A stretch of 64,000 bases of DNA from Streptantibioticus cattleyicolor NRRL 8057 = DSM 46488 (GCF_000240165.1 NC_017585.1:1426001-1490000); one strand, 5' to 3'. Counted from the stretch's first letter, positions 7,426-19,200 are shown. Program-made: numbers and translations. Notes: a model not told the origin generated them from the sequence alone.

Positions 7426-7789
7426 GCCGGCACGGCGGCACGGTGATGCGTCGCGGAGCGCGGGCGAGGGCGCGTCCGCCGCCTCCGACCTCGTCGGACG
7501 CGTCCGCCCGCCCCGCGATCCCGGACCGAATGAACCGTGCTGTACAGGAGGGCAATTGCACTGCACCCGCGGGCAGCCCGGGGAAATTGATGGCGTCACT
7601 TCTTGAATGGATCTGCGGTCAACTGATTCAATCGGTACCAATCGCCCGTTCGTAGTGCTCCGTGTCTCGCCCCGGGGTCCGCGTCCCCTGTGGCGACGCT
7701 ACTACCAGGGGACCTTGCATGGATTTAAAGAATGCGCCTGAGTTAACGCTTTCGTCGCCCGATCGTCTTCTCCCCGCACCGGGCCGACC
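7426..7789. other. Intergenic region before the LAL regulator
   Basis: 364 bp without a convincing gene. From about 7505 it is clearly less GC-rich than its surroundings (for example gaaattgatggcgtcact), as expected of a promoter region. It contains a 21-codon ORF at 7590-7655 with only a weak ribosome site, an 8-bp inverted repeat (7683-7713), and a short ORF with a good ribosome site and two TTA codons (7719-7799). No clear terminator for the acetyltransferase gene is visible. Confidence 0.6.
7683..7713. repeat. Inverted repeat GTCCCCTG / CAGGGGAC before the LAL gene
   Basis: Perfect 8-bp arms at 7683-7690 and 7706-7713, with a 15-nt spacer. The right arm contains AGGGGA, the likely ribosome site of the short ORF at 7719. 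A hairpin could hide that site, or the dyad could be an operator. AGGGG also occurs in putative activator boxes at the PKS and carboxylase promoters. Confidence 0.5.
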
Positions 7790-7799
7790 GTGCCACTGA
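7719..7799 (+). CDS. Possible 26-codon leader ORF with two TTA codons
   Basis: ATG at 7719 preceded by AGGGGA at good spacing. The peptide begins MDLKNAPELTLSSPD and ends at TGA 7797-7799, overlapping the GTG start of the LAL regulator (7790) by 10 bases in another frame. Codons 3 and 9 are TTA, the rare leucine codon read by the bldA tRNA in Streptomyces. If translated, it could couple regulator translation to bldA. It could instead be the remnant start of a formerly full-length regulator. No protein evidence supports it. Confidence 0.3.
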   Translation: MDLKNAPELTLSSPDRLLPAPGRPCH

Positions 7800-9793
7800 C
7801 CATCAACAGTTGGCTGACCGCACGCAAGGCACTCACCTCGACGTTCAGCCACGTCCCCGAGGTCGCCTTCGTACAGGCCCTGCTCGACGCCACCGGCGGC
7901 GCCCCGCCCCTCGTGCTCGCGCTGGCCGAAGACATGGCCGCGAGCGGTGTGGCCCCCGAGAGCGCCAACGCCTCCGCCGTCGGAATCACCGGCGGACCCC
8001 AACTCGCCCGCGCCGTCGACCAGTTCGCCGACTCGCTCGACCCGGAACTCCTGCCCGCGGCGCTGCTGCTCAGCATCGCCGCCGGAACGGTCCCGTACGA
8101 GCACCTGGCCGGCCTCACCGGCATGCCGCAGGACGCGCTCGACCGCTGCGCACGCGTCCTCGCCGAGCGCGGACTCGTCGACGACGAGGCCCCGCCCACA
8201 CGGTTCCGGCACGCCCCGGCCCGCCGCCGGCTCGCCGCCCGGCTGCTGGACCGCCTGGTCGAGCCCGCCCGCTGGCCCACCGTCCAGACCTGGCTGCTCA
8301 GCCTCTACGAAGGCCCCGACGGCAGCGCGCCGCACCCACCGGAACCCCACGTACTGGCCCGCCTGCGGGCCGCCGCGCGCCTCCGGCTGGACGCCCCCTC
8401 GCGGCTGCTCCTCGCCGAGCAGTTGTGCTGGGCGGGCCAGAGCGAAGCGGCGCTCTCCCTGCTCCGTGACCCGCTGCCCTCCGGCGCCGACGCCGCCACG
8501 TTCCACGGCCTGCGCACCCTGATCAGATGCTTCTTCCCAGGCCAGGACGGCGTACCCGCCGCGCCGACGGCCGGCACCTGGAACGGCATCGGCGACACAC
8601 CCCCGTTGACGGTGGCGGCCGAGGCGCTGACCGCGGCGCTGGCCGGGATGCCCGCCTACGAGGTCGCGCCGCGCGCCGAACGAGTGCTCTCCGTCGTGGA
8701 GTTGGGGCCCGGTACGTTCCAGTGCGTACTGTCCGCGGTGTGGGCGCTGCTGTACGCGGACCGCCTGGAGAGCGCCGCGGCGTGGAGCCGCCGACTGGCC
8801 CAGCAGGCACGACGCGGCGGCGGATCGGCGTGGCAGTCGGTCTTCCTCACCATCCAGGCCACCGTGGAGCGGCAACTCGGCTCGCTCAAGGCGTCCGCCC
8901 GGCACAACGCGCTCGCGCTGGAACTGGCCGCCGAGGAGTTCTCCACCTCGCCGTGGCGACTGGTGATCGAGTGGAGCAGGCTGGTCGCCAGCCTGCTGCA
9001 CGACACCGAGGTGGTCGACCGGGTCGCGGTCGAACCGCCGACCACCAGCGTGCTGTGGGTCTACCACCGCTACGCCCGCGGACGCGTCCACCTCGCCGAC
9101 AAACGCCACGACGAGGCCCACGCGGACTTCATGGCCTGCGGGGACGCGCTGCGTTCCTGGAAGATGGACAACCCCACCGTGGTGCCCTGGCGATCCGGCG
9201 CGGCGCTGGCGCTGGCGGCCCTGGGCGACCGGCCCGCCGGGCTGGCGCTGGCCCTGGAGGAGGTCCGCCTCGCCCGTGCCTGCGCCGCGCCACGAGCGCT
9301 CGGCATCAGCCTGCGCAGCGCGGCGGCGCTGGCCGACCCCCCGTTCCGACTCGACCTGCTGCGCGAGTCGGCGCTGGTGCACGAGGCCGCGGGCGCCCGG
9401 CTGGAGCTGGCCTACACCCTGCGTGACGTGGGCGTGGAACACCTCCGCAGCGGCGAACAGCAGCAAGGCCGCGCCACGTTGACCACCGCCCTGCAACTCG
9501 CCGAACAGTGCGCCGACGCCGAACTGGGCACGCAGATCCGCGACCACCTCGCCGACGGCGCCCCCGGCGAGGGCACGTCCCACCGCACCGCCGCCACCGC
9601 GCTGACCGCCAGCCAGAAACGGGTGGCGCTGCTGGCCAGGGCCGGACGCAGCAACCGCGACATCGCCGGCGAACTCTTCCTCACCGTCAGCACGGTTGAG
9701 CAGCACCTCACCCAGATCTACCGCAAACTCGGGATCAGCCGCCGCATCGAACTGGCCCGGCTCCCCGCCGAGCTGCTGACCCCGCCCGGATAG
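7790..9793 (+). CDS. LAL/LuxR-family pathway regulator lacking the ATPase domain
   Basis: 667 residues, against roughly 900-1000 for most large ATP-binding LuxR (MalT-like) regulators. No Walker A or B is present. The visible protein starts near the end of the ATPase module (FVQALLDATGGAPPLVLALAED matches the region around the family's GGNP motif). It continues through a helical TPR-like middle and ends in a LuxR helix-turn-helix (LTASQKRVALLARAGRSNRD, then VSTVEQHLTQIYRKLGISRR, about residues 603-657). It sits immediately before the PKS operon and is the only obvious pathway-specific regulator, so it probably activates the cluster. The start GTG 7790 has no strong ribosome site of its own and may depend on the ORF at 7719. 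Confidence 0.8.
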   Translation: MPLTINSWLTARKALTSTFSHVPEVAFVQALLDATGGAPPLVLALAEDMAASGVAPESANASAVGITGGPQLARAVDQFADSLDPELLPAALLLSIAAGTVPYEHLAGLTGMPQDALDRCARVLAERGLVDDEAPPTRFRHAPARRRLAARLLDRLVEPARWPTVQTWLLSLYEGPDGSAPHPPEPHVLARLRAAARLRLDAPSRLLLAEQLCWAGQSEAALSLLRDPLPSGADAATFHGLRTLIRCFFPGQDGVPAAPTAGTWNGIGDTPPLTVAAEALTAALAGMPAYEVAPRAERVLSVVELGPGTFQCVLSAVWALLYADRLESAAAWSRRLAQQARRGGGSAWQSVFLTIQATVERQLGSLKASARHNALALELAAEEFSTSPWRLVIEWSRLVASLLHDTEVVDRVAVEPPTTSVLWVYHRYARGRVHLADKRHDEAHADFMACGDALRSWKMDNPTVVPWRSGAALALAALGDRPAGLALALEEVRLARACAAPRALGISLRSAAALADPPFRLDLLRESALVHEAAGARLELAYTLRDVGVEHLRSGEQQQGRATLTTALQLAEQCADAELGTQIRDHLADGAPGEGTSHRTAATALTASQKRVALLARAGRSNRDIAGELFLTVSTVEQHLTQIYRKLGISRRIELARLPAELLTPPG

Positions 9794-9846
9794 GGGGCGC
9801 CCGGCCGATCTAAGGGTTGCCCGCCCCCACCCCGCTCGCAAAGAAT
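9791..9846 (+). promoter_or_regulatory. Candidate promoter and activator boxes of the PKS operon
   Basis: TAGGGGG at 9791-9797 and TAAGGG at 9811-9816 are 20 bp apart. The second abuts a -35-like TTGCCC (9817-9822), followed by an AAGAAT -10-like element (9841-9846, 18-bp spacing). The carboxylase promoter (60461-60520) repeats this layout with TAGGGG boxes 21 bp apart. MalT-type regulators bind GGGGA-like boxes, so the LAL protein is a candidate ligand. The boundary of the regulator gene overlaps the first box. Confidence 0.4.
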
Positions 9847-9874
9847 CGAGGAAGGTAGAGCAAATGCTCGATTC
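9843..9874. repeat. Inverted repeat in the PKS operon leader
   Basis: Perfect 8-bp arms GAATCGAG (9843-9850) and CTCGATTC (9867-9874), with a 16-nt spacer. It overlaps the proposed -10 and lies about 90 bp before the PKS start, so it could be an operator or a leader hairpin. It is not followed by a T run and does not look like a terminator. Confidence 0.5.
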
Positions 9875-9963
9875 GCCGGGTGGGTGAATTCCATGCCGCG
9901 CTCATCCGATGAAAGTCGCCGTGGCGTCGTCCGCCGCGTCCGCGATCTACCGTGGGAGAGCGA

Positions 9964-12900
9964 GTGGGTAATTCTCAGGACGAATTGGTCCGGGCGCTCA
10001 GGACCTCGTTGAAGGAAAACCAGCGGTTACGCCTGGAGAATGAACGGCTGACCACCGGTTCCCCGGAGCCGATCGCGATCGTGGGGATGGCCTGCCGTTA
10101 CCCGGGCGGCATCGGCTCGCCCGCCGACCTGTGGCGGCTGGTGGCCGACGGCGGCGAGACCCTGTCGCCGTTCCCGGACAACCGCGACTGGCCCGAGGAC
10201 CTCTACGACCCCGACCCCGACGCCCCCGGGCACACCTACGCGCGCGCCGGCCACTTCCTGCACGAGGCGGACCTCTTCGACGCCGACCTGTTCGGCATCT
10301 CGCCCCGCGAGGCGACCACGATGGACCCCCAGCAACGCGTCCTGCTCGAAACGGCATGGGAGACCTTCGAGCACGCCGGCATCGACCCCCACTCGCTGGC
10401 CGGCAGCGACACCGGCGTGTACGCGGGCATGATGTACCACCACTACGACAGCGCCGGAAACCTCAACCCGACCACGCTGGACGGCTCCATCGGCATCGGC
10501 GGCGCGGCCAGCGTGGCCTCCGGCCGCATCTCCTACCTGCTCGGCCTGGCCGGCCCCGCCGTCACCGTCGACACCGCCTGCTCCTCCTCGCTCGTGGCGG
10601 TCCACCTGGCCGCGCAGGCGCTCCGCAACGGCGAGTGCTCCCTGGCCCTGGCCGGTGGGGTGACGGTGATGACCTACCCGTCGATCCTCGTGGAGTTCGC
10701 CCGGCAGCGGGTGCTCTCGGCCGACGGCGTCTGCAAGTCCTTCTCCGACGACGCCGACGGCGCCGGTTGGGGTGAGGGTGTCGGCCTGTTGTTGTTGGAG
10801 CGGCTTTCCGATGCGGTGCGTCGTGGTCGTCGGGTGTTGGCGGTGGTGCGTGGGTCGGCGGTGAATCAGGATGGTGCGTCGAACGGGCTGACGGCGCCGA
10901 ACGGTCCGTCGCAGCAGCGGGTGATTCGTCAGGCGTTGGCGCGGGGTGGGCTGTCGTCGGCGGATGTGGATGTGGTGGAGGGGCACGGGACGGGGACGCG
11001 GCTGGGTGATCCGATCGAGGCGCAGGCGTTGCTGGCTACGTATGGGCGGGACCGCGCGGCGGATCGGCCGTTGTTGTTGGGGTCGGTGAAGTCGAACATC
11101 GGTCATGCGCAGGCGGCGGCGGGTGTGGCTGGTGTGATCAAGATGGTGATGGCGATGGGGGCGGGTGTGGTGCCGCCGTCGTTGCATGTGGGTGCGCCGT
11201 CGTCGCAGGTGGATTGGTCGTCGGGTGCGGTGGAGTTGGTGACGGAGGCGCGGCCGTGGCCGGAGGTGGGGCATGCGCGTCGGGCGGCGGTGTCGTCGTT
11301 CGGTATTTCGGGGACGAATGCGCATGTGATTGTGGAGGGGGCGCCGCCGGTTGCGGCGCCCTCCGGTACGGCGTCCGTGGTGTTGCCGGTGGTGCCGTGG
11401 GTGGTGTCGGGTGATTCGCCGGCCGCGTTGAAGCAGCAGATCGAACGGCTTGATCAGGTTCCGGAGAACGTGTCTCGGCTGGATGTGGGGTTTTCGCTGG
11501 CGGCGGGTCGGGCGGCGTTGCGGTGCCGTGCGGTGTCGTTCGGCGGAGGTTTCCAGGTCGACGGGGAAGCGCCGGTGGTGCGGCGTTTGGGGGTGGTGTT
11601 CACCGGTCAGGGGTCGCAGCGTGTGGGCGCTGGGCGGGAGTTGTACGACACGTTCCCGGTGTTCGCGGCAGCGGTGGATGAGGTGGCCGATGAACTGGAC
11701 CGGCATCTGGGGTTCGATCATCCGCTGAAGGAGGTGATGTTCGGCGGGCGGACTGGCCTGGATGACACAGGCTATGCGCAGGCGGCGTTGTTCACGTTGG
11801 AAGTGGCGTTGTGGGAGTTGGTCACGTCGTGGGGTGTGTCGGCGGATGTGGTGGGTGGCCATTCCGTTGGTGAGTTGACGGCGGCGTATGTGGCGGGTGT
11901 GTGGTCGTTGGCGGATGCGTGCCGGGTGGTGGCGGCGCGGGCGCGGTTGATGCAGGGGTTGCCGTCGGGTGGGGCGATGGCGGCGGTCGGGCTCGCCGCT
12001 GACGAGGTGCGGGGGATCGAGGTGGCGGCGGTCAACGGGCCGTCGTCCACGGTCGTTTCCGGCACCGAAGCCGAGATCGAGGCGTTCCTCGCCGGGCTCG
12101 ACAGCACCGTCAAGACCAAACGGCTCCGCGTCAGCCACGCCTTCCACTCACGCCTGATGGAACCGATGCTGGCCCCGTTCGCCGAGGCACTGCGTGAGGT
12201 GGAATTCCGCCAACCGATGCTGCCGGGCGTGTCCAACGTGACCGGTGAGGCCGTGGACGGCGAGTGGACCGATCCCGACTACTGGGTCCGTCACGTACGT
12301 TCTGCCGTGCTCTTCCACCACGACACATCGGCGATGCGGGCCGACGGCGTGCTGGAACTGGGTCCGGACGCCGTCCTCAGCGCCCTGTTCGGCGAAACCC
12401 CGGCCGCCACGGCGTTGCGGCGGGACCGTCCTGAGGTGGCGACGCTCCTCAGCGCCGTGGGCACGGTATGGCGATGGGGTCGTGATGTGTCCTGGGCGTC
12501 GATGTTCGACAGCACCGGAGCACGCATGGTGGAGTTGCCCACGTACGCGTTCCAGCGCCGTCGTTACTGGCCGGCCGCGGTGTACGGATCGAGCGTGGCT
12601 GCGGCCGGAGTCGAGGGGGCCGGCCACCCGTTGCTCGCCGCGGCCGTGGAGGTTCCGACGTCGGGGGCGTTGGTGCTGACCGGACGGATGACGGTGGCCG
12701 ATCAGCCGTGGCTGGCGGAGCACCGGGTCTTCGGCAGGGTGATCCTGCCGGGGACGGCGTTGGTGGAGTTGTGTGTCGCCGCCGGGGACCGGGTGGGGTG
12801 TCCGGTGCTGGACGAACTGGTGATCCACGATGCCGTCCCGTTGCCGGCCACCGTGCGGATCGTGGTGGATCCGGCGGGGGCGGAGGGGACGCGTACGGTC

Positions 12901-15900
12901 ACCGTTCTCACCCGCGACGGGGAACGGTGGACGACCCACGCCACCGGAACCATCGCGCCGGAGTGTGCGGAACCGGTCGCCGAGAAGGCACCGCCCCCGA
13001 GTTGGCCCCCCGCCGGCGCCGAAGGGCTCGACGTGTCCGACGCGTACGGCCGTCTGGCCGCCGCGGGGCTCGACTACGGGCCGGCTTTCCAGGGGTTGAC
13101 CGCCGTCTGGGCCGGTGGTGGGACGGGTGAGGTGTACGCGGAGGCGCGGTTGGACGACGTGGCGTGTGACGGCTATGGCATCCATCCCGCGCTGTTCGAC
13201 GCGGTGTTGCACGCCGCCGCTCTGCGGAGCGTCAGCGAGGCGGATGGCGAGGTCGTCGTTCCGTTCAGCTGGAAGCGGGTCCGTCTGCACGCGGTGGGCG
13301 CCACCGCCGTACGGGCGACGCTCACGCCCACCAGCGGGGCGGGCGGGCACAGTTGGCGGCTGCTGGTCACCGATCCGGGGGGGGAACCCGTTCTCACGGC
13401 GGACGAGTTGGCGGGCCGCCCGTTCACCGCGCCCGTCCCGGCCGCCGCCGGGGGAGGGGACGACCTGTACCGCGTCGACTGGGTTCCGGTCGAGGTGCCG
13501 GCCGCCGGCGCCGGGGCCGGGGTCGAGGTGGTGCGGGTGGCTGCCGCCGAGGGGTACGGGCCCGAGGTGGTGCATCGGGTCTGCCACGCGTTGCTCGCCG
13601 AGCTTCAACGGCACCTCGGCACACCGGGCCCGGACGACTCCGCGTTGGTGGTGCTCGGCCGGAACGCTGTGGGCGCCTACCCGCAAGACGTGGTGGATCC
13701 GGCCGCGGCAGCCGCGTGGGCCCTGGGGGCCAGCGCCCAGACGGAGACGCCCCGGCGGATCGTCCTGGTCGACGTGGGCCCCGGGGTCGCCGTGGACGAC
13801 GGGCTGTTGGAGGCGCTGGCCGCCACCGGTGAGCCGCAGCTCGCGGTGCGTGCGTACGGTGTCTTCGCGCCGCGGCTGGCGCGTATGGACGACCACACGG
13901 ACCTGCCCATCGCCCCCGCCGCGCTGGCCGGTCCCGTCCGTGTCGGCATGCGCGGCGCCGGCAGCCTGGACGACCTGGCCTGGCTGCCCGCACCGGAATC
14001 CGACGGTGACCTGGGGCCCGACGAGATCCGCGTCGCCGTCCGCGCGGCCGGCCTCAACTTCCGTGACGTCATGACCGGCCTCGGTCTCGTCCCGGGTGAC
14101 GTCGGACGGCTCGGCGGCGAGGCCGCGGGCACCGTGCTGGACGTCGGCTCCGCCGTGACCGACCTCGCCCCCGGCGACCGGGTGATGGGTATGACCCAGG
14201 GGGCGTTCGGCCCGGTGCTCGTCGCCGACCGGCGCACCTGGGTACGGATGCCCGCGGGTCTGTCGTATCCGCAGGCCGCGGCGGCGCCCATCGTGTGCCT
14301 GACGGCCTACCACGGGCTCGTCGAACTCGCTCGTGTGAAGCCCGGACAGAAGGTCCTGGTGCACGCCGCCGCCGGTGGGGTCGGCATGGCCGCCACCCAG
14401 CTCGCCCGGCACCTGGGCGCGGAGGTGTACGGCACCGCGCACCCGACGAAGTGGCCGGTGCTGCGTGAGGCCGGCTTCGAGGACGACCACCTCGCCGGAT
14501 CGCGTGACCTGGACTTCGCGGAGATGTTCCCGGACGACTTCGACGTCGTACTCAACTCGCTGACCGGGGAGTTCGTCGACGCCTCGCTGAGACTGCTGCG
14601 TCCCGGCGGAACGTTCCTCGAAATCGGCAAGACGGACATCCGTGCCCCCGAGCAGGTCGCCGCCGTCCGCGACGACATCGACTACCGGGCGTTCGACCTG
14701 CTGGACCAGCCGCCGGAACGGATCGGCGACCTGTTGGCATCGGTGCGCGCGTTGATCGCGGAGGGATATCTGCCTCCGCTGCCGGTGACGACGTTCGACG
14801 TACGACAGGCACCCGAGGCGTTCCGCCACGTGAGCCAGGGGCGGCACACCGGCAAGATCGTGCTGACCGTCGATCCACCGGCCGACCCGGACGGCACCGT
14901 TCTCATCACCGGCGGAACGGGCGACCTGGGCGGCCTGCTCGCCCGGCACCTGGCCGAATCCGGATACCGCAGGCTGCTGTTGGTGTCACGGCGCGGACCG
15001 CGAGCACCGGGCGCCGCCGAACTGCGCGAGGCGTTGGCGGCGGCCGGGGCCACCGCCGAGATCGAGGCGTGCGACGTCTCCGACCGCGACGCGGTGGCCG
15101 CTCTGCTCGCCGGACGGCGCATCACCGGCATCGTGCACACCTCGGGCCTGCTCGACGACGGGCTGATCGGCGCGCTCACGCCGCAACGGATCGACCGGGT
15201 GCTGTGCGCCAAGGTGGACGCGGTGGCACATCTCGACGAGTTCTCGCGTGACCTGGACCTCGGCCTGTTCGCGGTGTTCTCCTCCGCCAGCGGTGTGCTC
15301 GGCGGACCCGGCCAGGGCAACTACGCCGCGGCCAACGCCGCGATGGACGCGATCGTACGGCGCCGCCGTGCCGCCGGGCTGCCCGGGATGTCGCTGGCCT
15401 GGGGGCTCTGGGACCGGCCCGGTGGTATGGCCGGCGGGCTCACGGCGGCCGACCTCGCACGGATGGCCCGCCGGGGCGCCGCGGCGATCGACGGCCCCAC
15501 CGGCATGGCGCTGTGGGACACCGCCCTCACCCACAACAGGCCCCTCATGCTGCCCGTACGATTCGACCTCACGCGCGCCGAGAACCTACCGCGGCTCTTC
15601 TCCGGCCTGGCCCCCGGCACCACCACCCGCCGCCGCGCCGAGCGGACACCGGTGGGCCGTGAAGACCTGCGGGCCCGGCTGCGCACCGTGCCTTCCGCCG
15701 ACCGTCCCCGATACGTCACACGCGTCGTCACCGACCACGCGGCCCGCGTCCTCGGCCATACCGACGGTACCGACCTGGACGCCCGACGTCCCTTCACCGA
15801 CCTCGGCTTCGACTCGCTGACCTCCGTCGAACTGCGCAACCTGCTCTCGCGCACCACCGGGCTGCCCCTGCCCGCCACCCTGACCTTCGACCACCCGACC

Positions 15901-16170
15901 CCCGCCGCGGTCGCGGACCACCTGTACGGTCTGCTGACGGCCGACGAGGACGGACGGCGGAACGTCGCCGACACGCTCGCCGGCCTGGAGACCATGCTGG
16001 CCGAAGCCGACCTGGCCGAGACCGACCACGGCGAGATCGAGTCCGCCCTGCGGCGCCTGTTGTACCGCTGGACCGAGCGGCGCCCTGGTGGCGCCTCCGC
16101 CGACGACGTGAACGACGCCTCGGCGGGCGAGTTGCTGGCACTGCTCGACAAGGAACTCGGCAGCGCCTGA
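9964..16170 (+). CDS. Type I PKS, one module: KS-AT-DH-ER-KR-ACP
   Basis: 2068 residues. Start GTG 9964 ([16 protein letters not shown]...) with GGGAG upstream; the coiled-coil N-terminus is a docking domain, so this enzyme receives a chain from another PKS. KS: Cys206 in DTACSSS, His341 in HGTGT. AT: Ser634 in GHSVGE plus HAFH, so malonyl-CoA. DH: His920 in [10 protein letters not shown], and the second-motif Asp in HPALFDA. ER: NADPH loop [10 protein letters not shown] from residue 1467. KR: GGTGDLG near 1650, B-type LDD at 1730-1732, Tyr1787. ACP: Ser1951 in GFDSL. All domains look active, so this step adds a saturated two-carbon unit. The acidic C-terminal tail should dock to the next protein. 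The KS-AT and DH segments are near copies of those in the next gene. Confidence 0.92.
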   Translation: MGNSQDELVRALRTSLKENQRLRLENERLTTGSPEPIAIVGMACRYPGGIGSPADLWRLVADGGETLSPFPDNRDWPEDLYDPDPDAPGHTYARAGHFLHEADLFDADLFGISPREATTMDPQQRVLLETAWETFEHAGIDPHSLAGSDTGVYAGMMYHHYDSAGNLNPTTLDGSIGIGGAASVASGRISYLLGLAGPAVTVDTACSSSLVAVHLAAQALRNGECSLALAGGVTVMTYPSILVEFARQRVLSADGVCKSFSDDADGAGWGEGVGLLLLERLSDAVRRGRRVLAVVRGSAVNQDGASNGLTAPNGPSQQRVIRQALARGGLSSADVDVVEGHGTGTRLGDPIEAQALLATYGRDRAADRPLLLGSVKSNIGHAQAAAGVAGVIKMVMAMGAGVVPPSLHVGAPSSQVDWSSGAVELVTEARPWPEVGHARRAAVSSFGISGTNAHVIVEGAPPVAAPSGTASVVLPVVPWVVSGDSPAALKQQIERLDQVPENVSRLDVGFSLAAGRAALRCRAVSFGGGFQVDGEAPVVRRLGVVFTGQGSQRVGAGRELYDTFPVFAAAVDEVADELDRHLGFDHPLKEVMFGGRTGLDDTGYAQAALFTLEVALWELVTSWGVSADVVGGHSVGELTAAYVAGVWSLADACRVVAARARLMQGLPSGGAMAAVGLAADEVRGIEVAAVNGPSSTVVSGTEAEIEAFLAGLDSTVKTKRLRVSHAFHSRLMEPMLAPFAEALREVEFRQPMLPGVSNVTGEAVDGEWTDPDYWVRHVRSAVLFHHDTSAMRADGVLELGPDAVLSALFGETPAATALRRDRPEVATLLSAVGTVWRWGRDVSWASMFDSTGARMVELPTYAFQRRRYWPAAVYGSSVAAAGVEGAGHPLLAAAVEVPTSGALVLTGRMTVADQPWLAEHRVFGRVILPGTALVELCVAAGDRVGCPVLDELVIHDAVPLPATVRIVVDPAGAEGTRTVTVLTRDGERWTTHATGTIAPECAEPVAEKAPPPSWPPAGAEGLDVSDAYGRLAAAGLDYGPAFQGLTAVWAGGGTGEVYAEARLDDVACDGYGIHPALFDAVLHAAALRSVSEADGEVVVPFSWKRVRLHAVGATAVRATLTPTSGAGGHSWRLLVTDPGGEPVLTADELAGRPFTAPVPAAAGGGDDLYRVDWVPVEVPAAGAGAGVEVVRVAAAEGYGPEVVHRVCHALLAELQRHLGTPGPDDSALVVLGRNAVGAYPQDVVDPAAAAAWALGASAQTETPRRIVLVDVGPGVAVDDGLLEALAATGEPQLAVRAYGVFAPRLARMDDHTDLPIAPAALAGPVRVGMRGAGSLDDLAWLPAPESDGDLGPDEIRVAVRAAGLNFRDVMTGLGLVPGDVGRLGGEAAGTVLDVGSAVTDLAPGDRVMGMTQGAFGPVLVADRRTWVRMPAGLSYPQAAAAPIVCLTAYHGLVELARVKPGQKVLVHAAAGGVGMAATQLARHLGAEVYGTAHPTKWPVLREAGFEDDHLAGSRDLDFAEMFPDDFDVVLNSLTGEFVDASLRLLRPGGTFLEIGKTDIRAPEQVAAVRDDIDYRAFDLLDQPPERIGDLLASVRALIAEGYLPPLPVTTFDVRQAPEAFRHVSQGRHTGKIVLTVDPPADPDGTVLITGGTGDLGGLLARHLAESGYRRLLLVSRRGPRAPGAAELREALAAAGATAEIEACDVSDRDAVAALLAGRRITGIVHTSGLLDDGLIGALTPQRIDRVLCAKVDAVAHLDEFSRDLDLGLFAVFSSASGVLGGPGQGNYAAANAAMDAIVRRRRAAGLPGMSLAWGLWDRPGGMAGGLTAADLARMARRGAAAIDGPTGMALWDTALTHNRPLMLPVRFDLTRAENLPRLFSGLAPGTTTRRRAERTPVGREDLRARLRTVPSADRPRYVTRVVTDHAARVLGHTDGTDLDARRPFTDLGFDSLTSVELRNLLSRTTGLPLPATLTFDHPTPAAVADHLYGLLTADEDGRRNVADTLAGLETMLAEADLAETDHGEIESALRRLLYRWTERRPGGASADDVNDASAGELLALLDKELGSA
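10768..12176 (+). repeat. KS-AT homologous tract, copy 1
   Basis: KS C-terminal half through the AT nucleophile to HAFH. It shares long identical stretches with 17043-18450 and 21807-23214, for example the segments encoding [13 protein letters not shown] and [17 protein letters not shown]. The distance from KS Cys to AT Ser is 1284 bp in all three copies. Codon use switches at its left border from C-ending to TTG/GTG/GGT-rich and returns near 12040. These are signs of gene conversion or recent module duplication. Confidence 0.75.
12640..12960 (+). repeat. DH N-terminal homologous tract, copy 1
   Basis: Encodes [20 protein letters not shown] through the DH catalytic His to RWTTHATGT. Nearly identical to 23680-24000 in the second module of the next gene. 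AT Ser to DH His is 858 bp in both, but 840 bp in the intervening module. Confidence 0.7.
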
Positions 16171-16238
16171 AACCCTGCCCCTCACACTCCTCCAGTCCCG
16201 GATCACCACCACTCGTCCAGTCACGGAATCGAGGGCAA

Positions 16239-19200
16239 GTGTCGGACGACCAGAAGTACCTGGACTACCTCAAGCGCTCCACGATCGAGATCCGCGACCT
16301 GCGCCGCCGCCTGCACGAGGCCGAGACCAAGGACGGCGAGCCGATCGCGATCGTGGGGATGGCCTGCCGTTATCCGGGTGGTATGGGGTCGCCGGAGGAG
16401 TTGTGGCGTCTGGTGTCGGAGGGGCGGGACGGTGTGTCGGGGTTCCCGGTCGACCGGGGCTGGGACCTCGACGCGCTCTACGACCCCGACCCCGACACCC
16501 CCGGGCACGCCTACACCACGCAGGGCGGTTTTCTGCCGGGTGCCGGGGAGTTCGACGCGGAGTTGTTCGGTATCTCGCCGCGTGAGGCGTTGGCGATGGA
16601 TCCGCAGCAGCGGTTGCTGGTGGAGACGGCGTGGGAGACGTTCGAGCGGGCCGGGCTCGATCCGTTGTCGTTGCGCGGCAGCCGCACCGGTGTCTTCGCG
16701 GGGATCACCAGCCAGAACTACGGCGTGCCGGGGGTCTTCGCCGCGGCCCCGGTCGAGGGCCACGTGATGACCGGTACCACGTTGAGCGTGGCCTCGGGGC
16801 GGTTGTCGTACGTGTTCGGGTTGGAGGGGCCGGCCGTGTCGGTGGACACGGCGTGTTCGTCGTCGTTGGTGGCGCTGCATCTGGCGGCGCAGGCGCTCCG
16901 CAACGGTGAGTGCTCGCTGGCGTTGGCGGGTGGGGTGACGGTGATGGCGACGCCGTTGATCTTCGTGGAGTTCGCGCGGCAGCGTGGTCTGTCGGTGGAC
17001 GGGCGGTGCAAGTCGTTCTCGGACGCGGCCGATGGTGTGGGGTGGGGTGAGGGTGTCGGATTGCTGCTGTTGGAGCGGCTTTCCGATGCGGTGCGTCGTG
17101 GTCGTCGGGTGTTGGCGGTGGTGCGTGGGTCGGCGGTGAACCAGGATGGTGCGTCGAACGGGTTGACGGCGCCGAATGGTCCGTCGCAGCAGCGGGTGAT
17201 TCGTCAGGCGTTGGCGCAGGGTGGGCTGTCGTCGGCGGATGTGGATGTGGTGGAGGGGCACGGGACGGGGACGCGGTTGGGTGATCCGATCGAGGCCCAG
17301 GCGTTGCTGGCTACCTATGGTCGTGATCGGCCCGGAGACCGGCCGTTGTTGTTGGGGTCGGTGAAGTCGAACATCGGTCATGCGCAGGCGGCGGCGGGTG
17401 TGGCTGGTGTGATCAAGATGGTGATGGCGATGGAGGCGGGTGTGGTGCCGCCGTCGTTGCATGTGGGTGCGCCGTCGTCCCAGGTGGACTGGTCGTCGGG
17501 CGCGGTGGAGTTGGTGACCGAGGCACGGCCGTGGCCGGATACCGGACGGCAGCGCCGCGCGGCGGTGTCGTCGTTCGGTATTTCGGGGACGAATGCGCAT
17601 GTGATTGTGGAGGGGGCTCCGCCGGTTGCGGAATCGGTGGCACCGGCGTCTGTGGTGTTGCCGGTGGTCCCGTGGGTGGTGTCGGGTGATTCGCCGGCCG
17701 CGTTGAAGCAGCAGATCGAACGGCTTGATCAGGTCCCGGAGACCGTGTCTCGGCTGGATGTGGGGTTTTCGCTGGCGGCGGGTCGGGCGGCGTTGCGGTG
17801 CCGGGCGGTGTCGTTCGGCAGCGGTTTCCAGATCGACGCGGAAGCGCCGGTGGTGGGGCGGCTGGCGGTGGTGTTCACCGGACAGGGATCGCAACGCCCT
17901 GGCGTCGGGCGGGAGTTGTACGACACGTTCCCGGTGTTCGCGGCTGCGGTGAATGAGGTGTCCGGTGAACTGGACCGGCATCTCGGGTTCGATCATCCGC
18001 TGAACGAGGTGATGTTCGGCGAGGGGACTGGCCTGGATGGCACGGGCTATGCGCAGGCGGCGTTGTTCACGCTGGAAGTGGCGTTGTGGAAGCTGGTCAC
18101 CTCGTGGGGCGTGTCGGCGGATGTGGTGGGTGGCCATTCCGTTGGTGAGCTGACGGCGGCCTATGTGGCAGGCGTGTGGTCGTTGGCGGACGCGTGCCGG
18201 GTGGTGGCGGCGCGGGCGCGGTTGATGCAGGGGTTGCCGTCGGGCGGGGCGATGGCGGCGGTCGCGCTCGCCGCTGACGAGGTGCGAGGGATCGAGGTCG
18301 CGGCGGTCAACGGGCCCTCGTCCACGGTTGTTTCCGGCACCGAAGCCGAGATCGAGGCGTTCCTCGCCGGGCTCGACAGCACCGTCAAGACCAAACGGCT
18401 GCGCGTCAGCCACGCCTTCCACTCACGCCTGATGGAACCGATGCTGGAACCGTTCGCCGAGGCACTGCGTGAGGTCGAGTTCCATCAGCCCACCCTCCCC
18501 GGCGTCTCCAACGTCACCGGCAGCCAGGTCAGCGACGAATGGACCGACCCCGACTACTGGGTCCGCCACGTGCGCTCCGCAGTGCTCTTCCACGACAACA
18601 CCTCATCGCTGCGGGCCGACGGTGTCCTCGAACTCGGCCCGGACGCCGTCCTCAGCGCCCTGTTCGGCGAAACCCCGGCCGTCGCGGCATTGCGTCGGGA
18701 CCGTCCCGAGACGGCCACACTTCTCAGCGCCGTCGCCACGGTGTGGCAATGGGGCCGCGATGTCACCTGGACATCGGTCTTCGATGGCACCGGAGCACAC
18801 CACGTGGACCTGCCCACGTACGCGTTCCAACACCGCAACTACTGGTTGCCGTTCGCTTCCCGGACGACTGCCGATCTCGGCCATCCGATGGTGACGGCGC
18901 TGGCTGAAGTGCCGTCGACGGGTGTGAGCGTGTTCACGGCTCGTGCGGTGCCGGCCGAGCAGCCGTGGCTCGCGGAGCACCGGGTGATGGATGAGGCAAT
19001 CCTGCCGGGTACCGCCATGGTGGAGTTGTGTGTCGCCGTGGGGGAGCGGGTGGGGTGCCCGGTGGTGGACGAGTTGGTGGTGCAGACGCCGATCCGCGTA
19101 CCCGCCACGATGGAGATGGTGGTCGACCCGCCGGACGCCGATGGCCGCCGTGGCGTGGCGCTCCACACCCGCGACGGTGACGAGTGGACGACCCATGCCA

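Noticed and set aside
7590-7655. 21-codon ORF in the regulator leader
   Set aside because: Only a weak ribosome site (ggggaa) and no similarity; mentioned in the intergenic entry but not called as a gene.
9952-9963. GTG at 9952 as start of the first PKS gene
   Set aside because: GTG 9964 has GGGAG at proper spacing and gives the usual docking-domain N-terminus; 9952 lies on that ribosome site.
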